Below are positions 1-10,317 of a stretch of DNA of 64,000 nucleotides, piece by piece. Origin of the DNA: Echria macrotheca (taxonomy: Eukaryota > Ascomycota > Sordariomycetes > Sordariales > Schizotheciaceae); the NCBI GenBank assembly GCA_030411725.1, contig MU839830.1:620001-684000 (forward strand). Direction: 5' to 3'. A program made the position numbers and the translations under genes. Positions within the stretch are counted from its first letter, which is position 1. Every line of letters starts with the position of its first letter. The notes under the pieces are model-generated. The model was given only the letters and a program-made list of their open reading frames with translations. It searched no databases and was not told the origin of the DNA.

Positions 1-168
1 CTCCTGGAACAGCTTGCGCCAGTGCAGATACAGCGCATGCAGCCACGGTGGATTCCCACCCTCGATGAAGGCTTTCGCGTAGACGTGGGCGTCCTGCTGC
101 TGCATCGTCGTGAAGCGGGGGGTGCCCAGGTCGGGCAGGTGTTTGCGGTACTCGCCATCGTTGGCCAT
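1..168 (-). CDS. 5' end of an unrecognised protein (cut by window edge)
   Basis: The first 56 codons run leftwards from an ATG at 166-168 to base 1 without interruption. The start is MANDGEYRKHLPDLG and the last visible residues are HWRKLFQE. The segment reads like real protein (aromatic and charged residues alternate, third-position GC is high) and the ATG has a favourable AAA preceding it. I do not recognise the family from this N-terminus; no signal peptide or membrane segment is visible. The rest of the gene, including any domain, lies outside the window. Upstream (169-786) is AT-richer promoter-like DNA. Confidence 0.6.
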   Translation of the reverse strand, partial: MANDGEYRKHLPDLGTPRFTTMQQQDAHVYAKAFIEGGNPPWLHALYLHWRKLFQE

Positions 169-786
169 TTTCAACGTTGCTATAAACCGAGATCTCCTGA
201 GTGAGTGAGAATGAGGAGCAAGTAACAGATATATATCTACGAAGCGGGTTCAAAATGTTGAGATGAGCAAAAGACGTCAACACAACCTGAGACACACACA
301 AAGTCAGGTCAGGTCAGGACAAGACCGAGAAACGAATAAACATGCAACAGCCAAAAGTGAAATCTCCCGGTTATTCAATTGTCGCCGAGCTGTTTCCCGA
401 GCAGAGAGGTAAAACAATGACCCGGCCGAACGGGAGGTAGCTCGGCCCCTCACCTTTGCGGGGTACCTACCTACTCAACCTCCTCCCCATAATCGGCTGA
501 TCCGTGAACCACCTGTGTTGTATCTTGACGCAAAGAGAAGGATCAAGACCGTTGAGTAAATACCTGGAAGTATGTTGTATTTCTGTTACTTGAAACTGTG
601 ACCGGACCGGGTGGTTAAGACTGCCGCAATCCGATGCCTGAATAGCTTCGTCTCTCATCAGACCTTAATGCCAAGCGAGCTGCATGACCCAAGAGTAAAC
701 CAAAGCCAGCGAGATGTCCCAGTTCCCGAAGGCGTCCTCCAGAACATGGACTGCAAAGAGGAAGGCTTTGAATAAGGCACCTGATA
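169..786. other. Spacer upstream of the left-edge gene
   Basis: No gene seen. It holds a short tandem of GTCAG/GTCAGG near 302-317 and presumably the promoter of the leftward gene. It ends at the TIR element. Confidence 0.5.
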
Positions 787-821
787 GGGGTGCACCCCCC
801 TTTTGCTACGGGTGCATCCCC
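787..821 (+). repeat. Left terminal inverted repeat
   Basis: This 35-bp arm matches the right arm in 33 of 35 positions. A C-run followed by TTTTGCTAC is its core. Confidence 0.75.
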
Positions 822-1152
822 CCGCCATGGCGTTTTACGCATATGCCCTCTAATTTACTGTTGATTTTTTTTCCTGAAAGCTGTATATACATTTGCCAAA
901 AGTCTATTTACTATATATAAAGGGGTTTAAACTTGTAAAGGCTGATAAAAGTCAAGGTATAAGGCAGTTACGTTTATTCCTAAACCCCTAGGTATGCGTT
1001 AGGTCGAGACCTTTTATCTCTTATTTCCAGTAAATAGAGGTTTCTGAACGTAATTTGATAGATGGTAAAGCCCTTATTGATAACCCTTTTGGCATTGCTA
1101 ATTCCGCCGAAACGCTTGTATCTGAGGATTTACACGAAAAGTTTATCTTCAA

Positions 1153-1187
1153 GGGGATGCACCGGTAGCAAAAGGGGGGTACACCCC
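1153..1187 (-). repeat. Right terminal inverted repeat
   Basis: Reverse-complement partner of 787-821 with two mismatches (one C/T, one G/C). TA follows directly at 1188-1189. Confidence 0.75.
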
Positions 1188-1281
1188 TATCAGAGATGCC
1201 TTGAACAATTTCAAATCACCTATCGCCATTCCGTAGACTCGTGTTCTTGGTGAACCCCATCACCACCGCAACCAACCGTCT

Positions 1282-2010
1282 TCAAACCTCCTTAAACTCA
1301 ACATGGAACAAGTCAACCGCCCTATAAAAGTCAGCATCATCATCACCATCTTTTCCCCCACACACAGAAAAAAAGAGAATACATACCCCCTACGCTCCCT
1401 CAACAACCAAATCTCCCGCCCAATAACACCGCCCTCCTCCCCCTTCGCCCTCGAATGCGCCTCCACACTGTCCCACCCCAGCAGTGCCCTATACACCTTG
1501 CCCTCCCCACCCTTCACATCTCCCTTCTGTAAAAGAACAACTCCGCCATGATACCCCTTCGGCTTGTCCTCTTCAACATCCATCGCCCGTAGAAACCGCT
1601 CCACATTCTCCCCGAACCCATCCTGAGCCTGAAACGCCGTGAACACCTCAACACACGGCGCCCTGAGAACCTTCTCCAGCCTCACGCTACCACCGCCATC
1701 CTCCCCGAACATGGCTGGCTGCACCTCAAAAACCCGTGATTCATTACCGTCTCCCGTATCACCCGGAAACCGGTCCTTGTTCCGCGAGAACTCCCACGCC
1801 GTGTCGGCCGACTCCCATTCTATTCAACAGTTAGCATAACAAGCACAGGCTTGGAGTGCACCTACGCGTCAAGACAACGCCAATCCGCTTGTCCTCCTGT
1901 TTTCGCCCAAAGAGCACCCTGGCACAACCTGTCTTCGTTTTGATCCTATCCAAATCTTCCGGCCCTACGCCATCCCCAAGCTCGATCAAGTCAAACACTG
2001 CAAAGGACAT
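1282..2010 (-). CDS. ABM-like dimeric alpha/beta-barrel protein
   Basis: Three exons, complement(join(1282..1321, 1387..1819, 1866..2010)), give 205 residues. Introns are 46 and 65 nt; intron 1 has donor GTAGGT, branch GCTAAC and acceptor ATAG, intron 2 has donor GTATGT and acceptor ATAG. Without intron 2 the frame would run into an implausible Met/Leu-rich tail; spliced, it ends AVDLFHVEFKEV. Start MSFAVFDLIELG has a GAAAG-ATG-TCC context. The product resembles fungal antibiotic-biosynthesis-monooxygenase-type (ABM) proteins. The N-terminal VVLTQWESADTAWEF and C-terminal RALLGWDSVEAHSRA segments look like equivalent strands and helices of two tandem barrel halves. Substrate unknown; such folds bind small aromatic or haem-like ligands, or are merely structural. 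No signal peptide. Confidence 0.7.
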
Positions 2011-3839
2011 CTTTCCCCTCGTATGGTTTGCTCTATGCGTAGTGTTGGACAAAAGCCTTTCATCACAATGCAATAACGGCCCCGCATCACTCACCACCAC
2101 TCTTTACCCCTCACGTGTCATTAGTCAACCAGTGGGAGTCAAGGCCGCCTGTATTCGAAGACATCTCCTGGAGCTAAATACATTGGAAATGCGAACCCCC
2201 GGCGGAGACTCCTGTGTCTCTATAATGATACATGTGGCCAGTACTTGGAGCGACAGTGCGACGTGGGCAACAACTGTCAACCAAGCCTAGGGACCGTTGC
2301 TCCTGACAGTCCTCCCCGGAATGAAAGCTCGGTTGCTAACACCCGGTTGTAACCACCTGTGGGTTGAATGAGTGTGTAACGACTGGGCGAAGCAAAAAAA
2401 GGACGTCAAGACGCTGAAGAACACGGTCGAGAATGACGTAGAGTAAAGACTCTAGTGGATATGGCAGGTGGCTGCGGGGTTTTTTTTGGGGGGGTTTTGG
2501 AATTTGCGCCGGTCAAGATTGACGACTGCCGTAACTTCACAGGTTAGCAAGCCGCTTTGCGACACAGCCGGAGAAACATACACGACTGAGCATCGCATAC
2601 AACCTTCGAACATTGGAAGGTCGTAGACCCTGTCTTTGATCCGACCAGCACGACAGGGTGGGCCTTTTAACGTCCTGCCCAGGACGAACCTTGTGATGAT
2701 GGACGGAGTCATGCCCTGTGGCTAGCGTGACGGGATGTTCGAGATCTCTGCCGGTTGTTGCTGTTGTCGGCCAGGCTGTGGTGACTTGTGTGAAGAGCGT
2801 GACTCTGTGGTTTCCCGGACATCGCGAGGGCAACAAGTACTGCAACTCGAGACTCAGCAAAGTTAGCCGGGATTGGGCGGGGATACAAACCGAGGATTTT
2901 GGTAAATACACGAGCGGTCCATGGTGAGAACATCCGTAGACGGGCCAATGTTAGGCAACACCGGGTGCAGGGACGACACGAAGTAAAGAGAAGCCGGGGA
3001 ATCTCATGCTGTCTCAGAGCAAATCTCCGTGAAGGTGTTGATTGTGGGGTGGTTGGGATCGACGAAAGCTGCAATGACTGGGGAAGACGGCGGTTGGTGA
3101 ACCCGAGGCCCAAAGGCAGCGTGTGGAAGATGGTGGTGGATGAAGTCGATGCGGAAAGGAATGACAGCAATTGAGGAACATGGTTTGCTTTATAGACATT
3201 GGCGCCCTGGAGCCATGGGGGGCCGTGGGCTGATGCTCCTGGTTTCGTGCCTTGAGTGCCTTCCCGCGCAACCAAGATCGTCAAGCTGGGCTGATGTCTT
3301 CCCCTCGACGTTGCCCGTTGAGGGCATGAAGAGGCGCGAGTGCCACAACCTCGGGCAAGGGCGTATTCGCTGGAGACACGATCAGGAGCAGTTGCCAGAA
3401 CAAGGCCGGCTGCATGGATCAGATGACTCGAAACCGCCGCGTTGGAGGTGCAACGGCTGGGTAAGAGCTGCTGCAAAATCAGACGATAGATCTGCACCGC
3501 AGGTAGGAACGTGGGTGGATGACGGCGGTGTGTGATATCACGTCAGGCACCCACGGGTGGACAACATGGGCAACGAGCCCCCGTCTTCAACAGTGGCCAG
3601 GCCGAGGCCATGGCAGGAGCGAAGCCAGGTTCTACACCGAGTGGCTACTTTGGGGCCCTCCATCGAAACCCACCCATCGCCTCGTATTCAGAAGGAGCGG
3701 TTCTGGGAGCACCTACCCATAAAGACACACAAACAGGCGTTACATGGGGCCGATCTCGTCCAAGCCTTCTCTTCCGCGCCTTCCATCACCAAAAACACGG
3801 ACCAGACACGACAGTTCACGAACACATTCATCAGCCATA
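2011..3839. other. Spacer between two divergent genes
   Basis: Contains a G/T homopolymer patch around 2476-2494 and a TATAAA on the minus strand at about 3187-3194. A 789-nt open frame on the minus strand (2709-3497) has no recognisable motif, and its sequence is Ser/Arg/Pro-rich in the way chance GC-rich frames are. I do not call a gene here. Confidence 0.4.
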
Positions 3840-5021
3840 ATGTCAGTCTTTTCCGACTCCACGCTTACTGACTGGCCCTCGATGGCGAGCACACTTCGAG
3901 CCTCATCCTCGCAGTCGTCCCATATATCTACGGACCGCGATCTGCCCAAGACAGACCGGCTGCAGGCGACACTGGCCAACAGCTGGGCCAGCTATCTCAG
4001 CACACAACAGAGCAGCCGGGAACTAGGCAACCTGAGACGCAGCGTCGACGAGCAGATTCGTCACATGAATGTCTCTATCTCGTCGTTGCAGAGTGATTTC
4101 GGCCGTCATCGAGATACCGCGGAAGCGGCAGCAAACGAGTACAAGGAGGTTTTCGGGCGACTTGGTCGAGAACTAGATGGCCTGAGGCCATTCCTGGATA
4201 TAGTCCCTGCTCTTCAACTCAAAGTCAACTCAACCTGTGAGCAGACAACAGGATTGATATCCAATCTCACAACTAGGCTTGATACCGTAGACACGAGACA
4301 GGGCGATGATCATGATCAGACATCCGCAGATATTGGGTCGCTTCGCAGCCAGTGCGAGGCTGTACTGGGGACTACGCAACTCCTCCAAGTGACACTGGAT
4401 GGAATAGTGTCACGGATCGACGATCTGGGGCGGAGACTCGCTATCCTGGAAGAACGGTGTCCGGAGAACCAGCCCCAGGATCCGGCCGAGATTTTAAAGC
4501 ACCTGAAGTCGATGTTGGCGATGGCGACAAGGGTGCTCGGGACTCATGAAGCTAATCCTGGGAGGCCAGCGGGTTGTACCTTTTCCTGCCCAACTCGAGT
4601 ACAATTACTAACAGTTGCAGAGGCTGAGGTAGCCAGAGAAGGAGTTGTCATCACCAGAAAAAAGGCCATCCCCAAAAGTCCCCCGATCACAAGCCGGATG
4701 CGAAACGGCCCAGAGCGCGCAGCGAAGCAGTCTTCGGCGAAGAAGCAAAACCTCAGCGCGTTGTTGCGCCAGTTTACCAAGAAATACAAGGACACCACAG
4801 TACCAGATATTACCTTTATTTGGGAATTCATAGACAGTATCGAGAACGCAGCTCTGTCGAAGCATATACAAGAGTCTCTGGCTGCCATCATGCCGGAACA
4901 TGTTTCTAGCAGACGAGATCTCAGGAACAAAAGTGGTAGACACTATATCCATATTTCGGAAGGGCTATCGTGGAAAGAATTCCAGAAGGCGCTGATCAAG
5001 GTTCGGCCAATGGGTGGTTAG
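3840..5021 (+). CDS. Coiled-coil protein, possible Mer2-type meiotic factor
   Basis: The open frame begins upstream at 3744, but the ATG at 3840 (MSVFSDSTLTDW) is the better start. It gives 393 residues unspliced. A TACTAACA branch site and CAG acceptor ending at 4620 suggest an intron from a donor at 4573 or 4576; either length (48 or 45 nt) is a multiple of three without stops, giving about 377 residues. Residues ~55-240 are heptad-like (many Leu, Glu, Arg, Gln), starting with a W-A-S-Y segment followed by ELGNLRRSVDEQ; then a Lys/Arg-rich linker and a conserved-looking C-terminal block (LLRQFTKKY, ITFIWEFIDSI, LSWKEFQKAL). The architecture resembles fungal Mer2/Rec107, which docks the double-strand-break machinery on meiotic axes, but that is a guess from layout; a generic coiled-coil protein is equally possible. 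Confidence 0.62.
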   Translation: MSVFSDSTLTDWPSMASTLRASSSQSSHISTDRDLPKTDRLQATLANSWASYLSTQQSSRELGNLRRSVDEQIRHMNVSISSLQSDFGRHRDTAEAAANEYKEVFGRLGRELDGLRPFLDIVPALQLKVNSTCEQTTGLISNLTTRLDTVDTRQGDDHDQTSADIGSLRSQCEAVLGTTQLLQVTLDGIVSRIDDLGRRLAILEERCPENQPQDPAEILKHLKSMLAMATRVLGTHEANPGRPAGCTFSCPTRVQLLTVAEAEVAREGVVITRKKAIPKSPPITSRMRNGPERAAKQSSAKKQNLSALLRQFTKKYKDTTVPDITFIWEFIDSIENAALSKHIQESLAAIMPEHVSSRRDLRNKSGRHYIHISEGLSWKEFQKALIKVRPMGG

Positions 5022-5335
5022 CCGGAAGGGGTGCAGATTTCCGGGTGGGATTATGCTGTTACTTTGTATGGGTGTTGTTGAGAATATGTACATGAATGCC
5101 TAGGTGGCAGTCTAGTTCTTGTGCTAATATCCATTGCTATTCTATTCCCTCTATGTCCATGAAGGAATCATGACCCCGTTCTATGAACTAACTCCTGGTG
5201 ATACCGCCACCACCTATGTCCAGGGGGACGACCGGATGGGATCAGTGTCTGTACGCCGTGTAAAACAAGTCTAATTGGGAACCAGAGCCCCAAATCCTCT
5301 CCGCCCTGAAAGAGAAAAATTCCCGAGATACCCCT
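5022..5335. other. Convergent 3' spacer
   Basis: Lies between the 3' ends of the coiled-coil gene (+) and the GH16 gene (-). Nothing beyond expected polyadenylation DNA is seen. Confidence 0.5.
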
Positions 5336-6394
5336 TCAAGACTCAAACCTAACCGTCCTCCTCCTCACACCAGGCTGTCCACCCACCTGCGCCCTCCGGT
5401 CCTGATACACCTTGACCGAGTTGATAAGCCAATAGGCATCCTCAAAAGCCCCCGGATTTGCCCCAACATACTCCTCACACGTCCTCGCGAGCTTGGAGCA
5501 CACCGCATCGGTAGACCAGTCCTTGCCCGCCCAGCCTCCGCAGAAGTCCGTGTTGAAGACGATACTCTGGTCGCTGAAGTGGGTGGACAGGTCGCAGGTG
5601 GGCGTCGAGGCAAAGCGGGCAACTGGCTGGCCGAAGCCGGCCGTGCTGACTGTTTGTGTCCTCGTCGAGTTGATCCCCGGCGTGTGGATGGAGAGGGTCT
5701 TTGCGAGTCCGCTCTCCCGCGGGAAGAACCAGACCGAAATACTGCTGGCCGTCCACTCGAGCACGTACACGCCCCCGCCGCGGCGGTTGAACTCGGCGCC
5801 GTACGCCCCTTCGACGCCGAGCTGCTGGCGGCAGCCGACGTCCCCTGCGCAGTCGGCGCGGGCGAGCGTGGTCGAGGCCAGCGTGCCCTCGCCCGAGATG
5901 GGGCAGGAGCCGTCGGTGTGCAGGACGACGGAGTTGGTCCCGTGCGAGTTGACGCCCTCGATGATGTCGATCTCGCCGCCCTGGGGCCAGCGGTTGAGAC
6001 GGCGATTGTACGTCCAGAAGGCGGGCCAGAGTCCGCAGGAGCCCGTGTCGTTCTGGCCGGCGGGCATGTGTGCGATGTCGGCAACGAATAAACCGCCGCT
6101 GGGCCAGGACTTTTTCGACTGCACGCGGGTCGAGGGACGGCCGGGGGCTGTGGGCGGGAAGGTGGTGGTGTAGTCGACGCCGAGGTAGACGGCGTCCTGG
6201 GCGTAGCCGGCGAGGCCGGCGGCGTTGGCTTCGACGGCTGAGACGTAGCGGACGGAGCCGGCTGTAGGATCGGGGGCGTTGAAGAATTCGAACTCGGAGA
6301 AGAAGTTTTGGGGCGTGAAGAGGTCGGTTAGGGTGTATTCTGCTGCTGTGGTGTGGAAGATGGCCTGGAGCCAGAGGAGCTTTTTGGAGACCAT
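5336..6394 (-). CDS. GH16 endo-beta-1,3(4)-glucanase
   Basis: Single exon, 352 residues, ATG at 6392-6394. A glycoside hydrolase family 16 domain covers most of the protein. The catalytic signature GGEIDIIEGVN is at residues 139-149, with Glu141 as expected nucleophile, Asp143 as helper and Glu146 as acid/base. Flanking landmarks are GLWPAFWTYN (121-130) before it and WSTDAVCSKLARTCEEYV near the end. The N-terminus (MVSKKLLWLQAIFHTTAAEY) could be a short secretion signal. No C-terminal hydrophobic GPI signal is seen, so a secreted enzyme is likely. Fungal relatives with this Cys-rich layout cleave mixed-linkage or beta-1,3 glucans of plant or fungal walls. Convergent with the coiled-coil gene. 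Confidence 0.9.
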   Translation of the reverse strand: MVSKKLLWLQAIFHTTAAEYTLTDLFTPQNFFSEFEFFNAPDPTAGSVRYVSAVEANAAGLAGYAQDAVYLGVDYTTTFPPTAPGRPSTRVQSKKSWPSGGLFVADIAHMPAGQNDTGSCGLWPAFWTYNRRLNRWPQGGEIDIIEGVNSHGTNSVVLHTDGSCPISGEGTLASTTLARADCAGDVGCRQQLGVEGAYGAEFNRRGGGVYVLEWTASSISVWFFPRESGLAKTLSIHTPGINSTRTQTVSTAGFGQPVARFASTPTCDLSTHFSDQSIVFNTDFCGGWAGKDWSTDAVCSKLARTCEEYVGANPGAFEDAYWLINSVKVYQDRRAQVGGQPGVRRRTVRFES

Positions 6395-8849
6395 GTTGAT
6401 GTCCTTGAGAATCTGTTCCGTTGTAGGTGTTGACTTATACGGAACTCAGGGGTAGTGGATTTATCGAAGCGAGCTGTATGAACAAGATAACGAGAAATAT
6501 GAAGTAGGAAATTGAAGAAGAAAAGAAATGGGAGAAGGCGTTGACTTTAATGTGCGCAAATGCAATAACTTTGCGTTGAATAGAAAAGGAGTGACCAGCC
6601 GGGGACAATAGCAACAGCTGTGGCGTAATGAGCGTGTGTGAATAGAAACAATAGGCCCAGCCCGAATGACCCAATCTCTCATTACATCTAAGGGATACTG
6701 AGAAGATCTGCAAACCTGGCTAGACCATAGCTAGTCTCCCGGGGTCTAACTGTTTATATACCCACAGAATGAGGGATCCAAGGTGGAATTGAGATGAATT
6801 GGCTTCGAGAAGCCCCTAACAGCCACATCAGGGTTTCCAGACTCCCCACGAGAACTGCATGTCGAGTAAGGTTCAGATGTTGTTTGATGTAAAATCCCGG
6901 CCGTATCATACAAAGCATAAGTACTGCCAGAGGTTTCAATCGTGATCCACACGGGATGAGATCAGACGCAGACACAAACATCTCCATTAAAAGGGAATGC
7001 CAGCTGGGCCTGCCGGTCACCTGAGCTGATTTGTTTTCCTCTGAGAGAAAAGACTGGTTTGAGATAGGGAGACAGCTGTGGAATATTGTTTGTTTGGGAT
7101 GCTTCATCCCCTGACTATCAGTTGATCATTTGGATATTGCTTGAGGATATAGGTAGCCCAAGGTTTGGAGGAGTTGCTCATGGTTGAGCACCTGCCCTCG
7201 AGAGACAGGAAGACATCGATGACCAAGAATTAACATCACCATCACTTCATATCCCCTTCAGGGCTATTTCCACAAGTGACCTCAGTTAACGAGCTCTAGC
7301 ATAAATCTAAGTACATATAGAGTAAGTATACTCAGAACTCCCATCCGATGTGAGATATTCCCACTCAAGTGTCATTCCACAATACCTCCCACAAATCTAT
7401 TATACGCCCTATACCCGCCAGTGTCAGACTCTCACATTCAACCCTAGGTCTCGTCGATTCTATTTACGTCCCCATCTCTCGCTAAACGTTTCAACTTCTA
7501 TTCTTACCATGGTTTAGGACATTGCGTATCGGAGTTATATCCAGGTCCTACGGAGCACCACTTTGTGATTTCTGATGCCGATCTCGCGTCAACCTTCCCC
7601 TTCCAGCATGTATATAAACCAACTCCATTTCTTCCCAGCATAACCAGCTATGCTCCATCCTTCCTACTTAACGATCAAATTTCCGACGAACCCTCTTGAC
7701 GGCATCTTAAAAAAAAAAACCTTCGACCCTGCACACCAATCTTATCCCCAAGAACAAACATCAAGAGACCCAAGAGATAGAGCAAACCGATGCCCCGAAG
7801 AAATCCAGCACCTACGGAGTCCTGTACCCCACATCTCACACTTCATATCCCACGTCACACCAAACATCAAACACCTCGATCGGCCGGCGGCCGGGAAGGC
7901 TCCGGTGACACAACCTCCGGCAGCACGGATACCACCAGCAGCAAAGGCGTACAGCCAAGACCACAAGCAGCAAGCACCAAGCCAGATAAATGAAACATGT
8001 CATTTACCCTGCCGTAGCCGGCCGGATGTATCCATCCCTCCTGCCAGATACCTGTCGTGATACTCCTCCCCAGCTTGCCTTGCAGGTACCAACTTTGTGG
8101 GCAGACATGATGTATATTTACACACATCGTCGCTTGTCGTCCCCAGATATCCTCCCATATAGATACAGCTCCAACAGTACAAGGACCATTTCTCACCACC
8201 AACCAAGCTGGTATTCGGCATATATGTACAGAACGAACAAATTCCATCCCCTGGAAAAAGAACCGAAAAACGTGGCCCAATGTCTAATGGCGTTCCATGT
8301 CTTTTATGCCATGCCGTGCCATGCATGTTCCCCCATCTAAAAAGCAGAAGACAAAAAGGGTACTCCGTACAAAATGCTTCCTTTACAACCCAATAAGTGT
8401 GAATCGAGGAGGGGGAAGGAAACAATCATCCTTCCCCCCGCCGACTTCCCCAAAATCAGAAACCCATTACTCCATAACCAGGCTCCAGGCCAAAGTGTAT
8501 CTGTCTCGGCCTGCCTCCCTCGCTGTATACCCTGGCTCCTCCCTTCATAAATCGAGAATCAAATACCGCCCACGCAGGGTTGTTTTCTGAAAAAGACTCC
8601 CTTGCCGGACCAGATGGACCAGATTGTGGAATCGTAAACACCGAATCCTGCTCGGAAAGTCGAAAAACTCTGGCATGACCATGACTGCCGAGGTGGGATG
8701 CTTCGTGGCGACATTACGCAGCAAAATAGTATAGTAAAACAGGGGGTGGTACATCATCCTCCCGGATTGGGGCAATGGCCATTAAAAGGATGGTGTGCGG
8801 TGGATCACCTGGACAGCCGCAGTCTGGAATACAGCTCGGAGTGAGATTC
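6395..8849. other. Spacer upstream of GH16 and downstream of MNN10
   Basis: Bases 6395-7100 are relatively AT-rich and probably hold the GH16 promoter. A strong TATATAAA lies at about 7612-7619 on the plus strand, followed by a pyrimidine-rich stretch; see the possible small gene at 7790. The rest shows no convincing coding sequence. Confidence 0.4.
7790..7993 (+). CDS. Possible small hydrophilic protein
   Basis: A 67-codon frame starts MPRRNPAP and ends with a Gly/Ser/Thr/Lys-rich tail (GREGSGDTTSGSTDTTSSKG, then ASTKPDK). It sits about 170 nt downstream of a clear TATATAAA. The tail resembles small hydrophilic fungal stress or conidiation proteins in composition only; no family is recognised. 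A second frame (7650-8060) overlaps it and an intron in the middle cannot be excluded. The call depends on the TATA spacing and composition and could be wrong. Confidence 0.22.
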   Translation: MPRRNPAPTESCTPHLTLHIPRHTKHQTPRSAGGREGSGDTTSGSTDTTSSKGVQPRPQAASTKPDK

Positions 8850-10317
8850 CTAAAGCTTCACTTTCCGACCCGTAATCTTGTACCAGATAACGGCCACCAA
8901 GTCCTCCTTGAAGCGCTCCCACGGGTTGCGGTTGAGATAGTAGCTGAGTTGCCTGTAGCTGTACATCTCGCCCCAGCAGTCGCGCCCCCATTCGCACCCC
9001 GCCATGTTGACGAGGAAATCCCGGTCCTTTTGGTCGTAGTGTATCCGGGTATCGTTGCCGTTCTCCGAACAGGCCCCCGGCGGGAAGCTGTTAATCATCC
9101 TCTGCGGCAGGAATGCCGTATGCTTGCGGATCCACGGTTGTGTAGTATAAAGCTGCTCCAGCGCATCCTGCTCCTTGTGTTCCCATTCCATGTGCTTTTG
9201 CTCATACGCCACGGGATCCCACCACACGTCCAGGAGGCGGTCGGTCCAGGGGCTGCGGCGGACGAAAAACGATCCAAGGTTAAAGCCGGAGCAGTCCTGC
9301 GACAGGATGAGATTCACCGACCCGGGGTTGCCATCGCCGACGGGACTCCGCGAATCGGCATCGAGGAATGGGTCCGTGATCGGGTGCGAGATATTGAGTG
9401 GGTTATATTCGTTGATATCTCGGTAGACGTGCTTCTCGATATGGTTGAAGATGTGGTCTTGAAGCGAGTAAGACGGTTCCATGACGAGCGTGTTGAGATC
9501 GAGCCACCAAATCCTACACACGTCAGCACGGTCCAACGGAGCGGTGCGTAGCGCTTACCATTCTGCCTTGGGATATTTCCTCAAGCTTGTGCGTATGAAG
9601 TCGACTTTCTCCCAGCTCTCGCGCCACTCGTGGGCATACCGTTTCTTGGTGCTCATGTCGACGATTTCGAGATCGTAACCCCACCGATCGACGTATTTCC
9701 TCTTGTTGCGCACCGAATCTCTCTCAATCGCCCATTCTCTTGCGCCCTTCCACTCCATGACACCGCCGCCGACGTTGGCCCCTAGTATGATGACGAACTT
9801 GCTGCCGCCGCCGAGCCATGACGTTCTTCGCCAGTGGTAGACTAAGGCTTCGATGGGTTAGAACCTTTCGCGCCACTCTCAGAAAAAAAAACCTACGAGT
9901 GTTGTAAAACAAGATGATCGACATCAAGAATCCGAATAATATCAGCAACCGGATTTTCATCTTCCTGCCCATGCGCGCCATGATGCCGCGTAACCTCCCG
10001 AGCAAAGGGACGCTATCGGCCGACCATTGGCCCCGGCCTAGCTTTTCTTTTTCCGCGTAGGGCTGGCTGGACTGGAACCGGGGCAGGCTGCTCGAGAGAC
10101 GGCGCATGTGCCGTGTAAAGAAACCCTTGTTCTGGGTCGCGAACGAGGTGTGGCTGCTGTCGCCCGCCCTTTTTTGCCTCGCCGACTCCCACATGACAGG
10201 CGTGCCGTTGGATCCTGAGATTCCTCTGGACGGACTCGAGCGGCCGCTTGTGTTGATGAGGCCGGGACTCGACCAGCCGCCGCCGGGGACGGGAGATGGG
10301 CTGCGTGACAGAGACAT
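8850..10317 (-). CDS. MNN10: GT34 alpha-1,6-mannosyltransferase subunit Mnn10
   Basis: Three exons, complement(join(8850..9513, 9559..9847, 9897..10317)), 457 residues; introns are 49 nt (donor GTAGGT, branch TCTAACC) and 45 nt (donor GTAAGC). Residues 1-117 are a Ser/Pro/Arg-rich cytosolic tail (MSLSRSPSPVPGGGW); residues ~118-137 (KIRLLILFGFLMSIILFYNT) form a type II membrane anchor. The lumenal GT34 domain has FVIILGANVGGGVMEWKGAR, then IWWLDLNTLVMEPS with the metal/donor-binding Asp region, and later SQDCSGFNLGSFFVRRS. In yeast Mnn10 belongs to the Golgi M-Pol II complex extending the alpha-1,6 mannan backbone; fungal homologues act on N-glycan outer chains. The start at 10317 fits the family N-terminus better than an in-frame ATG at 10365, which lies upstream of a possible 5'UTR acceptor. 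Confidence 0.93.

Larger units (their letters stand above)
787..1187. mobile_element. MITE-like element with 35-bp terminal inverted repeats
   Basis: Bases 787-821 and the reverse complement of 1153-1187 are the same 35-bp sequence apart from two mismatches; both start GGGGTG and end CATCCCC. Immediately outside lie TA at 785-786 and TA at 1188-1189, within a mirrored TGATA/TATCA context, which fits a TA target-site duplication as made by Tc1/mariner/Fot1-class transposases. The 331-bp interior is AT-rich, carries no convincing coding sequence and has nested inverted pairs (921-929 with 981-989; 904-912 with 1029-1037), so it could form a large imperfect hairpin. A non-autonomous DNA transposon is the simplest reading; the family is not identified. 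Confidence 0.72.

Noticed and set aside
1282..1386. Unspliced C-terminus of the ABM-like protein reading to 1260
   Set aside because: It would add a Met/Leu-rich tail unlike the family. A clean GTATGT...ATAG intron restores a plausible ending.
5493..6173. 226-codon plus-strand frame opposite GH16
   Set aside because: Shadow of the GH16 gene. The minus strand carries the catalytic signature and the coherent domain.
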